Part shown: positions 1-8,572 of the stretch, piece by piece | How the letters are laid out: every line of letters begins with the position of its first letter | Position numbering within the stretch: position 1 is the stretch's first letter | Assembly (NCBI GenBank): GCA_900319385.1 | Contig: ONOG01000024.1 | Location: 1-36,506 of the forward strand | Origin: an uncultured Prevotellaceae bacterium | GTDB taxonomy: Bacteria; Bacteroidota; Bacteroidia; Bacteroidales; Bacteroidaceae | Direction: 5' to 3' | Length of the DNA: 36,506 nt | The notes under the pieces: model-generated | Told to the model about the DNA's origin: nothing | Database searches by the model: none | The model's input: the letters and a program-made list of their open reading frames with translations, nothing else | Made by a program: the position numbers and the translations under genes

Positions 1-2594
1 CCCACTTCACCGCACTTCCACCAGGAAGCCCCCTGGCCGACGGCGACCCTCGTATGTTCTGGAACGGCGCCTTCATGGCACCCATCGCCACCGATACCTA
101 CAACCATTTCGCCGGCGAAGCCTATCGCGGTTTCCGCCTCGGTTATGTAGCACTGAAAAGCAATGGTGAACGCGTCTATCAGACCGAAGACCAAGTCTAT
201 TGCACCGGCACCGGCGAAGCATCTGTCGATGTCAGCTTCACCGTCCCTGCCGACGTCACACGCCTCTGGCTCGTCGTCTCCCCCGCCCTGTCGCAGTACA
301 TCATGCACGAATGGGACGAAGTCATGACCAACGACGACCAGTGGCCCTACCAAGTCAAATTCACCGGCACCAGCATCCCAGGTTCGCAGAAATACTACCT
401 CTACGACGCCGATTCCGACCGCTTCCTCAGCCGTAGCGGCGACAATGCCACGACCGACGCATTCGGCGTCCCCGTCCTGTTCAGCAATCAGGGCGACGGC
501 CTCGGCATACAGATGCTGGACAACACCAATGCCTGGCTGGGCGGCAACGGCAACCTCAGCACCGTCGCAGCCCTCACCCGCTTCTATGCCGAGCAGAACG
601 GCGACAAGGTGGCCTATCGCACCGCCAGCGGCAGCTACCTGACCATCAATGCCACGACCGGACAAGTCGTGACCACAGGCACACAGAGCACCGCCACCCA
701 GTGGCAACTGCTCACCAGCAGCCAGCGTAACGCCGTCCTGGAACGCCGACAGCAACAGTCCGACAGCGAAACGGCACGCCTGGCCAACATCGGACTCGGC
801 ACCCAGTCGCTCGCATCCCACGCCGAGAGCGATTTCACAGCCACCGACATGACCAGCAACATCAACAACGCCGCCCTCGCCACCGGCACCCAGGGCTGGA
901 CGCTGACCGGCACCCCTGCCACCGCCGAAGCCAATGCCCTCGAAGTCTATCAAGGCAATGGCACCGAACTCTCGCAAACCGTCACCCGACTGCCCAAAGG
1001 CCTCTACCGCGTACGCCTCCATGCCTTCTACCGCGACGGATGGCCAGCCAACTGCGTGGCATTTGCTAACGACGGATTCACACAGATGAGCAACGCATGG
1101 CTCCAGGCCAACGGCGTACGCATCCAGATAGCCGACTGGGCCGGTCAGCACAGCGGAGAACAATACCCCAACTTCCGCAACGAAGCACGAGCCTGCTTCG
1201 ACGAGGGACGCTACCGCAACGACGTCTATACCTTCGTCGGCGATGACGGACGACTGGACATCAGTTTTGGCAGTCCACAACACATCGATGGCGGTTGGTT
1301 CTGCTTTGCCAACATGACCCTCACCTATTACGGCATGAACGAGGAATACGTACCCGAGTACACCCACATCGAACCCAATGTCATCGAAGGAGCCTCACGC
1401 TCCATCAGTGCCGGACGATACTACTTCCTCAACCGTGCCTCCGGCACCTTCCTCACCGCAGCAGGCGCCTTCGGCACACAGGCATCGCTCCAAACCGACG
1501 CACTCGACATCACCCTCGCCTACCGTCAGAACGGACTCTATACTTTCAATACACGTATTTCTAACGGCACCAATCTCAACTATATGGGACAACCCGAGAC
1601 CGTCGGCGGGGCCGTATTCATGGACGCACCCACATTCAACTACGCCATCGCCCCCACCGACGACGGCTACTACACCATCTCCTACCGCGGTGTCAGCGAC
1701 GAAGGCGATGCCAAAGTGTTCTACCTCGGCTATAGCGACGCCAACCCCACCGTGCTTAACACTCGTCTCACCGACCCCGACACCCCTGAAGCACAGTGGC
1801 TCGTTCTGAAACGTGCCGAACTCATCGACTGGTTCGTCCAGAAAGCCAGAACCACTGACCAGCCCATTGACATCACCGCCCTCGTCGGCGTACCCAACTT
1901 CAGCCGTAACGACCAGCGCAACACTACTGCATGGAGCGGTACTCCCACCATCGACGGACCAATGGAAAATATGTGTGCTGAATGGTTCAACAACTCCTTC
2001 AACGTCTATCAGACCCTTAACTCGCTCCCAGCCGGCAACTACCGACTGACCGCCCAGGGATTCTACCGTCACGGACTGCCCGACCCCGCCTATCAGGCCT
2101 TCGCCAGCCACACCGAAGCCGACGGTCCGGTGCTCTATGCCAACACCGCAAGCATACCCCTCGTCTCCATCTTCAGCGAAGCTACCAAAGCAGGCTTCCC
2201 CACCAATGGAGCAGGACGCTGGGCAACCCCGTCTGCAGGCTACACCATTCCGGACGACATGTTATCCGCAAGCACAACCTTCACAGCCGGCTACTATCCC
2301 AACAGCCTCGACTTCCATCTCAACGAAGGCAGCACCCTTCGCATCGGATTCAGGAAGGCTGCAACCAGCACCCCCGACGGCAACTGGAGTATCTTCGACA
2401 ACGTCCACCTTTACCTTCTTAGCCTCGACACCCCTACCGGCGTAGAAACGTTGAACGAGGAACAAAAAACTCAGAACGAAACCGTTTATGATCTGCAGGG
2501 ACGACGTCTCCCGATTGACGCCTCCCGATTGACGTCGGGCGAAATTCCCCCTGGTCTCTACATCGTCGGCGGCCGCAAGATCTTGATACGTTGA
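1..2594 (+). CDS. Large surface/secreted modular protein with sorting-type C-terminus (5' partial)
   Basis: The reading frame is open from base 3 through the ATG at 54, so the gene begins upstream of the window; at least 863 residues are visible. Counting from the ATG at 54, the protein shows a duplicated architecture. A beta-rich, trefoil-like segment (about 103-236, with KYYLYDADSDRFLS) is followed by a jelly-roll-like segment (about 268-430, with LPKGLYRVRLHAFYRDG). The pair then recurs at about 452-600 (GRYYFLNRASGTFLT) and 618-790 (LPAGNYRLTAQGFYRHG). The last 50 residues (VYDLQGRRL ... GLYIVGGRKILIR) resemble the C-terminal domains of type IX secretion cargo found in Prevotella and relatives. 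I infer an exported, possibly glycan-binding protein. No catalytic motif was recognised, and the N-terminus may carry an enzyme. A hairpin terminator follows at 2617. Confidence 0.8.
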   Translation, partial: HFTALPPGSPLADGDPRMFWNGAFMAPIATDTYNHFAGEAYRGFRLGYVALKSNGERVYQTEDQVYCTGTGEASVDVSFTVPADVTRLWLVVSPALSQYIMHEWDEVMTNDDQWPYQVKFTGTSIPGSQKYYLYDADSDRFLSRSGDNATTDAFGVPVLFSNQGDGLGIQMLDNTNAWLGGNGNLSTVAALTRFYAEQNGDKVAYRTASGSYLTINATTGQVVTTGTQSTATQWQLLTSSQRNAVLERRQQQSDSETARLANIGLGTQSLASHAESDFTATDMTSNINNAALATGTQGWTLTGTPATAEANALEVYQGNGTELSQTVTRLPKGLYRVRLHAFYRDGWPANCVAFANDGFTQMSNAWLQANGVRIQIADWAGQHSGEQYPNFRNEARACFDEGRYRNDVYTFVGDDGRLDISFGSPQHIDGGWFCFANMTLTYYGMNEEYVPEYTHIEPNVIEGASRSISAGRYYFLNRASGTFLTAAGAFGTQASLQTDALDITLAYRQNGLYTFNTRISNGTNLNYMGQPETVGGAVFMDAPTFNYAIAPTDDGYYTISYRGVSDEGDAKVFYLGYSDANPTVLNTRLTDPDTPEAQWLVLKRAELIDWFVQKARTTDQPIDITALVGVPNFSRNDQRNTTAWSGTPTIDGPMENMCAEWFNNSFNVYQTLNSLPAGNYRLTAQGFYRHGLPDPAYQAFASHTEADGPVLYANTASIPLVSIFSEATKAGFPTNGAGRWATPSAGYTIPDDMLSASTTFTAGYYPNSLDFHLNEGSTLRIGFRKAATSTPDGNWSIFDNVHLYLLSLDTPTGVETLNEEQKTQNETVYDLQGRRLPIDASRLTSGEIPPGLYIVGGRKILIR

Positions 2595-2616
2595 ACCATC
2601 ATAAAATGCCAAATCG

Positions 2617-2657
2617 AAACAAGCTGTTCCAGGAAACAACCTAAGAACAGCTTGTTT
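2617..2657 (+). terminator. Hairpin terminator after the modular surface protein
   Basis: A perfect 13-bp inverted repeat (AAACAAGCTGTTC at 2617-2629 and its complement at 2645-2657) encloses a 15-nt loop and ends in a T-rich stretch. It lies 22 bases after the stop codon at 2594. Confidence 0.75.
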
Positions 2658-2861
2658 TGTTCATCCCCATTGTGTCCCGAAGAAAGTCGTGGCACATGTC
2701 ATGGCGGAACCTTACACAATCAATTTAGAGCTACACTACGGGGCAAAGTATCAAGCACAATGGGCTTAAATGGGCGACCAAAAATCGGGTAAAATAACAA
2801 GGAAAGATAATTTTCATTGATAATCAATGAGAGGATCTACAAAAGTCGTTGTGTAAAACAA
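2658..2861. other. Intergenic stretch without a recognisable gene
   Basis: No convincing reading frame or RNA gene was seen between the two terminators. The only structure noted is a short palindrome, TCATTGA-TAA-TCAATGA, at 2814-2830. It could be a protein-binding site, but it has no supporting context. Confidence 0.4.
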
Positions 2862-2911
2862 AATGAAGAGGTCTCTATGTAGGTATAAATCCACATAAAG
2901 ACCCCTTCATT
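2862..2911 (-). terminator. Terminator of the tmRNA gene
   Basis: Read on the minus strand just past the tmRNA CCA end, AATGAAGGGGTCTTTATG can fold onto CATAGAGACCTCTTCATT with a few G-U pairs and a short loop, followed by TTTTGTTTT. This fits intrinsic termination of the tmRNA transcript. Confidence 0.75.
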
Positions 2912-2919
2912 TCTGTGTT

Positions 2920-3319
2920 TGGTGGAGCTGGAGGGGATTGAACCCTCGTCCAAACAAGGAAGCCATACGCTTTCTACATGCTTATTCCGGACTTCGATTT
3001 TCGTGCAGCAGCCAGAACCCGGACCATCCACTGTTGCCTTATCTCCTTAAATTTCATTGACGATGCGGAGCCACCGCCAACTATTCCTGAATTTCCTGCA
3101 CCGCTGATCTGACCGCCTCAGGACGTGGCTTTCAAGGCGATGTCTCGTCTCCTCACCTGGTGAAGAGATAAAGCCAACCTACTGTACTTCGGTTTAGGCA
3201 GCGAGAGCGTAAGTGTTGTTGCCAGATAATTCTGTGAGAGCCGAGATTAAAGAGCCAGCCATCAACGCTCTGCATGCTTACGTACCACCTCGGCTTGCTG
3301 TCAAATCCATGTCAGCCCC
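2920..3319 (-). ncRNA. ssrA: tmRNA (transfer-messenger RNA), tag GNNTYALAA
   Basis: This one-piece tmRNA (about 400 nt) rescues stalled ribosomes and tags the nascent chain for proteolysis. The 5' end GGGGCUG pairs with CAGCUCC just before the encoded ACCA at 2920-2923, giving a 7-bp acceptor stem with the G3-U70 wobble that alanyl-tRNA synthetase recognises. A T-arm (GAGGG-TTCAATC-CCCTC) precedes it. The tag frame runs from 3223 down to the TAA at 3194-3196 and reads GNNTYALAA, which follows the alanine carried by the tmRNA itself. The YALAA ending is typical of Bacteroidetes tags. The flanking promoter and terminator are on the same strand. The exact 5' end is inferred from the acceptor pairing. 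Confidence 0.95.
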
Positions 3320-3321
3320 AA

Positions 3322-3350
3322 GAAAAGTACAATTTAACAAAGTTCTCAAT
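3322..3350 (-). promoter_or_regulatory. Probable promoter of ssrA
   Basis: On the minus strand, ATTG (3347-3350) is followed after 17 bases by TACTTTTC (3322-3329), close to the Bacteroidetes TTTG ... TAnnTTTG pattern. The inferred start at 3319 lies a few bases downstream. The spacing is slightly short, so confidence is moderate. Confidence 0.5.
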
Positions 3351-3352
3351 CG

Positions 3353-4150
3353 CTATTCATTATCCTCGTCTTCAATGTCAACTTCGTCGATAGCATCGAT
3401 GTCTTCGATTCTGGGAGTTTCTTCTTCGATAACGTCGTCCTCTTCGTCTTCGTCGTTTCCAACATTGTCATCATCCAGATCTTCCAAATCGTCGTCATCA
3501 GCGTCGTCTTCGTCGTCACTATCATCCTCGCTTTTTGTACGACGTTTCACTTCATCGTCGATAGCAGAGGAGAAACGCACCTTTTCAATCTTTGGCTTCT
3601 GTTTAAGGAAAATACCTTCAATCCAACTACCGCGCTCTATTTCGAGAACTTCGTATCCATCAGCCTTACGACGGTCAATGATACCACCGGTGCGATGCAT
3701 AGCCGAGGCTGGCATGACAGCACAATCAACGTAGAAGGCCGACTCGATGATGTCCTGAAGCGCCAAAGGCAGGCCTTGCCAACCCGTTCCTAGATTTTCA
3801 CGTATCAGCGTCAAAATCTCTTCCGGCAGCAAGTGCGCCACATTTTCCAGAGTCAAATCTGTCACCTTCTTAATGCGGTGTTTACGAATGGCGATTGCAT
3901 TGTTCTCGCCTTCGCTCGGTGCCGAAAAGATATCATATTTCTCAGCCTCAAGTTGCTTCACCTTTGATTCGTCGGAGCGATCCAGATAGACGATATCGAA
4001 CACGGGGCGGATGATATTCATGTAATGAGCCTCCATGTCGCTGAACCCCTCTTGCTTCTTTCCTTCCTGAAGCATTTGGTTGATGTCCGACTCGGTCATT
4101 GCCCAGACATTTCCTTTCGTCAAGTCTTCAATTTTAAGATGCTTTGCCAT
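3353..4150 (-). CDS. Uncharacterised protein with a long acidic C-terminal tail
   Basis: This 265-residue cytosolic protein was not recognised as a known family. I chose the ATG at 4150 (MAKHLKIEDL), because the longer frame reaches back through an A/T repeat and a promoter-like site that look non-coding. Residues 1-205 appear folded, mixed alpha/beta, with no signal peptide, membrane segment or familiar catalytic motif. From about residue 208 to the end the chain is almost entirely Asp/Glu (runs such as SEDDSDDEDDADDDD), probably disordered. Automated tools may call it RNA polymerase delta because of the tail; I see no similarity in the folded part. It stands alone, upstream of ssrA on the same strand, with only 33 bases between its stop and the tmRNA start. 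The ssrA promoter fills that gap. Confidence 0.8.
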   Translation of the reverse strand: MAKHLKIEDLTKGNVWAMTESDINQMLQEGKKQEGFSDMEAHYMNIIRPVFDIVYLDRSDESKVKQLEAEKYDIFSAPSEGENNAIAIRKHRIKKVTDLTLENVAHLLPEEILTLIRENLGTGWQGLPLALQDIIESAFYVDCAVMPASAMHRTGGIIDRRKADGYEVLEIERGSWIEGIFLKQKPKIEKVRFSSAIDDEVKRRTKSEDDSDDEDDADDDDLEDLDDDNVGNDEDEEDDVIEEETPRIEDIDAIDEVDIEDEDNE

Positions 4151-4193
4151 TCGTCTGTCGATGCGTTTAATAATGTTTTCTGTAAAAGTGGTG

Positions 4194-4201
4194 CAAAGAT
4201 A
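4194..4201 (-). promoter_or_regulatory. Candidate -7 element for the acidic-tail gene
   Basis: On the minus strand this reads TATCTTTG, a full match to TAnnTTTG. It would give a leader of about 38 nt before the ATG at 4150. No good -33 TTTG is visible; an A/T heptamer repeat occupies that position. Confidence 0.5.
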
Positions 4202-4209
4202 CGACAAAT

Positions 4210-4242
4210 AAATTGAAAATTGAAAATTAAAAAATGAAAAAT
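4210..4242. repeat. A/T-rich heptamer repeat (AATTGAA type)
   Basis: Short tandem copies of AATTGAA/AAATTGA lie just upstream of the minus-strand gene. Related tracts occur at 25577-25600 and 29527-29560, with a looser variant at 19756-19798. They are confined to intergenic DNA and inflate open frames on the opposite strand into FNFQFSI-type peptides. Confidence 0.6.
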
Positions 4243-4411
4243 ATCTGTAATGTCTGCAATTATTCATAAAAATCACGTTGAAAATATGTTTCTTAGTATT
4301 TTTTACAAAATTTAAGCATCAGTTTTTCGTTAGTTTCAAAAAAAATCGTTTTATTTGCAAATGATTTTCGATAATTATGTTTTTAACACTTAAAATAACA
4401 CCAACTAAACA

Positions 4412-5500
4412 ATGAGTACAGAGACAAGCAAGAACTTGTCAGGACTCAAGGCTGCGGATTTCCAAACGCTCGTTCAGGGAAAGCGCACAGATTTGTACAT
4501 CCTGACAAACGCTAAGGGCTACGAAGTGGCTGCCACCAACTATGCTGGTGCGCTCGTAGCTATCATGGTTCCGGACAAAGACGGCAAGATTGCCAACGTG
4601 ATTCATGGTCACGACAACATCAATGACGTCATCAACAGTCCTGAACCATTTCTTTCTACCCTTATCGGACGCTACGGTAACCGCATCTGCAAGGGTAAGT
4701 TCACGCTCGACGGCAAGGAATACAACCTCGCTATCAACAACGGTCCGAACGCCTTGCACGGCGGTCCGACGGGATTCCATGCCCGTGTATGGGACGCACA
4801 GCAGCTGGCTCCTAACAAGCTGCGGCTCCACTACACAGCAGAGGACATGGAAGAAGGTTTCCCTGGACGTCTGGAAATGACGGTTGATTACACTTGGACC
4901 GATGACTGCGAACTCGTCATCGACTATCGTGGCACCACCGACAAGAAGACCATTGTCAATATGACGCACCACGGCTATTTCGCCATTGCCGGTATAGCTA
5001 ATCCGACGCCAACGATTGACGACCTCGTCTGCGAAATCAATGCAGACCACTATATCCCTATCGACGACACATCTATTCCACTCGGTACTATTGATAAGGT
5101 AGAAGGTACGCCCTTTGATTTCCGTACTCCAAAACCCATCGGTCGCGATATTGATGCAGACGATGTGCAGACTAAGAATGGTGCAGGTTATGACCACTGC
5201 TTCGTGCTGAACAAGCGCTACCCTGGCGAATGCACCTTTGCTGCCCGCATCACCGATCCGAATAGCGGCCGTACGATGGAAGTTTACACAACTGAGCCTG
5301 GTGTGCAGATGTACACCGACAACTGGGCAGACGGCTACCCCATCCAGCACGGTTGCACAGCTCCGCGTCGTTCAGCCGTGTGCTTCGAAGCACAACACTT
5401 CCCCGACAGCCCCAACCGCCCGTACTTCCCAGCCGTGACACTTTGTCCTGGTGAGGTATATACACAGACGACGGTTTACAAATTCGGCGTCGCAAAGTAA
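4412..5500 (+). CDS. galM: Aldose 1-epimerase (galactose mutarotase), cytosolic
   Basis: It interconverts the alpha and beta anomers of galactose or glucose before phosphorylation. The 362-residue length is normal for the family. No signal peptide is present, so it should act in the cytoplasm. The active-site elements are visible: His116 in NALHGGPTGF, His187 in NMTHHGYF, and the catalytic Glu326 in CFEAQHFPDSPN. The second motif departs from the usual NxTNHxYFNL: the Asn before the catalytic His is His186, and FNL is FAI. The gene heads a compact run with the MFS transporter (36-base gap) and galactokinase (34-base gap), so the substrate is probably galactose. A lipoprotein paralogue lies at 8573. 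A candidate -7 element (TTTATTTG, 4350-4357) is imperfect. Confidence 0.93.
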   Translation: MSTETSKNLSGLKAADFQTLVQGKRTDLYILTNAKGYEVAATNYAGALVAIMVPDKDGKIANVIHGHDNINDVINSPEPFLSTLIGRYGNRICKGKFTLDGKEYNLAINNGPNALHGGPTGFHARVWDAQQLAPNKLRLHYTAEDMEEGFPGRLEMTVDYTWTDDCELVIDYRGTTDKKTIVNMTHHGYFAIAGIANPTPTIDDLVCEINADHYIPIDDTSIPLGTIDKVEGTPFDFRTPKPIGRDIDADDVQTKNGAGYDHCFVLNKRYPGECTFAARITDPNSGRTMEVYTTEPGVQMYTDNWADGYPIQHGCTAPRRSAVCFEAQHFPDSPNRPYFPAVTLCPGEVYTQTTVYKFGVAK

Positions 5501-5536
5501 TTTTTAATTGTAATTCTTCTTTAATATTTATAAGAG

Positions 5537-6733
5537 ATGTCACAGAAACAAACTCCGAACTATACGTTCGCACTCATTGTCATGTTCATCGTATGTTTCC
5601 TTATTGGATTCATTACGACGATGAACAACTCCATGATTGACTTCTGTACCAAGGCCTTCAACTTGAACGCCCAGCAGGGTCAGTATGTCAACACAGCCTT
5701 CTACGGCGCTTATTTGCTCTCGATTCCTTTCGCCATGCTGATGAGCAAGATTGGTTACAAGAAAACCCTGTTGCTCGGTCTGGGTGTTGCGGGCGTCGGA
5801 TTCCTTATCAACTCCTTCGGAATCAAAGGTGCCCTCGATGCCGACACTGCAACTATCTACGCCATCTTCCTCGGCACTATGTGCCTCGTGGCTATGGGCG
5901 TTGTGATGCTGCAGAACGTTGCCAACCCCTACGTCATGGTGCTCGGTAAACCAGAAAAAGGAGCTTTCCGCATGACGTTGTCGCAGGCACTCAACTCGGT
6001 TGCTACGACCGTTGCACCAATCTTTATTGCCTCAGTCATCATCGGCAAGCAGCAGCCTGCTCCTGAAGCCGTTCCCGCTCCCTATCTGGGCATCGGTATC
6101 TTCACCCTGATTCTGTGCGCCATCCTGTTCTTCCTCAAACTTCCCGAAATTAAGGAAGAAGAGCAGACTGCCGAAACAGGCGAAGTAAAACAGTACAAGA
6201 GCAGCGTGTTCAAATACACACACGTTTGGCTCGGTGCCCTCGGAATATTCTTCTACATGGGACTCGAAATCGGTGTTCCGTCAATGCTTCCCTACAAGAT
6301 TGACAACGCTACCGACTTCCTCTGGATGTACTGGGGTGGCATGATGGTTGGCCGATTCGTTGGCGCAGGCATCCTTGCCAAGTTCGAGCCACGTCGTCTG
6401 CTCACCGCATGCCTTCTGCTTGGTGCCCTCTGTGTAGGACTTTCATTCGTGTTCGATGGTATGGCAAGCGCCTACTGCCTGCTGGCTGCCGGTCTGTTCC
6501 ACTCTGTGATGTGGCCCCTCATCTTCAACCTCGGTCTGCAAGAACTCGGCCCCCACACCAAGACTGCTACAGGTATCATCAACACCGGTGTCATTGGTGG
6601 CGCTCTGCTCACCCCGCTCATGGGTTGGGTGGTTGACATCTCCACCGTCGGCGTAGCTCTCTGCCTCATGTTCGTCTATTATCTCTACGAAATCTGGTTC
6701 TGCTGGAAAGGCAGTAAAATTGGACTTAAATAA
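5537..6733 (+). CDS. gluP: MFS glucose/galactose transporter (FucP/GluP type)
   Basis: This 398-residue inner-membrane protein has about twelve hydrophobic segments and belongs to the FHS/FucP branch of the major facilitator superfamily, whose members are sugar/proton symporters. The recognisable signature is NPYVMVLGKPEKGAFRMTL (about 134-152) followed by a SQALNSVATTVAPI helix, closely matching glucose/galactose permeases. The N-terminal helix contains FLIGFITTMNN, also typical of the family. It is placed between galM and galK, which points to galactose and/or glucose as substrate, imported unphosphorylated. The central loop (about 205-222, EIKEEEQTAETGE) is charged and cytoplasmic. I use the symbol gluP by family resemblance; specificity is inferred from context. 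Confidence 0.88.
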   Translation: MSQKQTPNYTFALIVMFIVCFLIGFITTMNNSMIDFCTKAFNLNAQQGQYVNTAFYGAYLLSIPFAMLMSKIGYKKTLLLGLGVAGVGFLINSFGIKGALDADTATIYAIFLGTMCLVAMGVVMLQNVANPYVMVLGKPEKGAFRMTLSQALNSVATTVAPIFIASVIIGKQQPAPEAVPAPYLGIGIFTLILCAILFFLKLPEIKEEEQTAETGEVKQYKSSVFKYTHVWLGALGIFFYMGLEIGVPSMLPYKIDNATDFLWMYWGGMMVGRFVGAGILAKFEPRRLLTACLLLGALCVGLSFVFDGMASAYCLLAAGLFHSVMWPLIFNLGLQELGPHTKTATGIINTGVIGGALLTPLMGWVVDISTVGVALCLMFVYYLYEIWFCWKGSKIGLK

Positions 6734-6767
6734 ATATTCTTTAACCCCATAAATCACATTTCTCATT

Positions 6768-7934
<1,167 letters not shown>

Positions 7935-7959
7935 AATCCTTCACATACAATCACACAGG

Positions 7960-7990
7960 AAACGGACTTGACACGCAGTCAAGTCCGTTT
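7960..7990 (+). terminator. Terminator of the galM-gluP-galK operon
   Basis: A perfect 13-bp stem (AAACGGACTTGAC at 7960-7972, complement at 7978-7990) has a 5-nt loop, ACGCA, and is followed by TCGTTTT. It closes the galactose transcription unit. Confidence 0.9.
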
Positions 7991-8048
7991 TCGTTTTGAA
8001 GCCATCACACTGTGAAATTGAATTTGCTATAATGCCTTGAAAATAGTG

Positions 8049-8216
8049 GTGCACACGGATGACAACAGCAGTGCACAGCAAATAGTATTCAGTGTGCACT
8101 GGAAATAATATTCAGTGTGCACTGCTGGGAAATTCTGAGTGCGGTGCAAATTTCTTGAAAGTGCGGATGAAATCAATTCTGTGTGCGGTGTAAGTATAAT
8201 TCTATGTTCACTTTGA
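8049..8216. repeat. Array A of degenerate 22-23 bp GTGCAC units
   Basis: Eight copies of a degenerate unit, consensus close to AGTGCACTGCnAATTTCnnnnnn, begin their cores at 8049, 8071, 8094, 8117, 8139, 8161, 8183 and 8206. The spacing is 22 or 23 bases throughout. The first four cores are GTGCAC, the next three GTGCGG and the last GTTCAC. It lies between the galK terminator and the promoter of the lipoprotein mutarotase. A second array of the same unit lies at 17836-17993. Units are contiguous, with no unique spacers. Confidence 0.85.
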
Positions 8217-8244
8217 TAATAGCAGATATGTATTTTTGTCCATA

Positions 8245-8375
8245 GTGGTGGAGATGGTGGAGATGTTTTCTATGTTTTACTAAAAATAAATCACTAATTG
8301 TCTTGCAACAGTGTACGAGAAGAATTAGCATTTTTTTTTCGAAATCCTTAGATTTTACTCCACCATCTCCACCAC
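8245..8375. repeat. Perfect 18-bp inverted repeat enclosing 95 bases
   Basis: GTGGTGGAGATGGTGGAG (8245-8262) is exactly complementary to 8358-8375. The arms are purine-rich on one strand and contain an internal direct repeat of GGTGGAGAT. The enclosed 95 bases are A/T-rich, include a run of nine or more T's near 8331, and hold no convincing gene. It could be a decayed small mobile element or a large cruciform/hairpin; its function is unknown. Confidence 0.75.
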
Positions 8376-8497
8376 TTCCACTACATGAAGCGCATGTGTG
8401 TACGTTTCCACACACTTCAACATGTCAATGATGACGTAAAAAAAGTGTTACAACAAAAAAAAACGTGGAAAGTTTCGTCTGTTTCACGAAAAATATT
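8376..8497 (+). other. Intergenic stretch upstream of the lipoprotein mutarotase
   Basis: No gene is seen. A/T-rich tracts, including an A-run near 8453-8463, lead into the promoter at 8473-8505. Confidence 0.4.
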
Positions 8498-8505
8498 TAA
8501 CTTTG
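8473..8505 (+). promoter_or_regulatory. Promoter of the lipoprotein mutarotase
   Basis: TAACTTTG (8498-8505) matches the Bacteroidetes -7 consensus TAnnTTTG exactly. A -33-like TTTC at 8473-8476 lies 21 bases upstream. Transcription would start near 8511 and leave a leader of about 60 nt. Confidence 0.75.
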
Positions 8506-8572
8506 CGTGATGTATCTTCTGAAAGAGAGAAATCTAACTAATTATATTATTTAATAACACTCAATTCACAGT

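Noticed and set aside
2837..3031. Small minus-strand protein of 64 residues
   Set aside because: It lies across the 3' end of the tmRNA and its terminator; the apparent residues are read from tRNA-like sequence.
3353..4150. RNA polymerase delta subunit
   Set aside because: Only the acidic tail is reminiscent; the N-terminal part lacks the expected domain, and the lineage does not normally carry delta.
4151..4276. N-terminal extension of the acidic-tail protein
   Set aside because: It reads through an A/T heptamer repeat and a -7 element and gives a low-complexity FNFQFSI peptide.
4439..5350. 303-residue minus-strand frame opposite galM
   Set aside because: It is fully antisense to a clear mutarotase gene and shows no family motifs.
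8049..8216. CRISPR array
   Set aside because: Units of 22-23 bases are contiguous and degenerate, with no unique spacers, and no cas genes are present. The same holds for 17836-17993.
8173..8415. Possible small gene across the 18-bp inverted repeat
   Set aside because: The translation consists of repeat-derived Gly/His runs and spans both arms of the inverted repeat; no promoter or start context was found.
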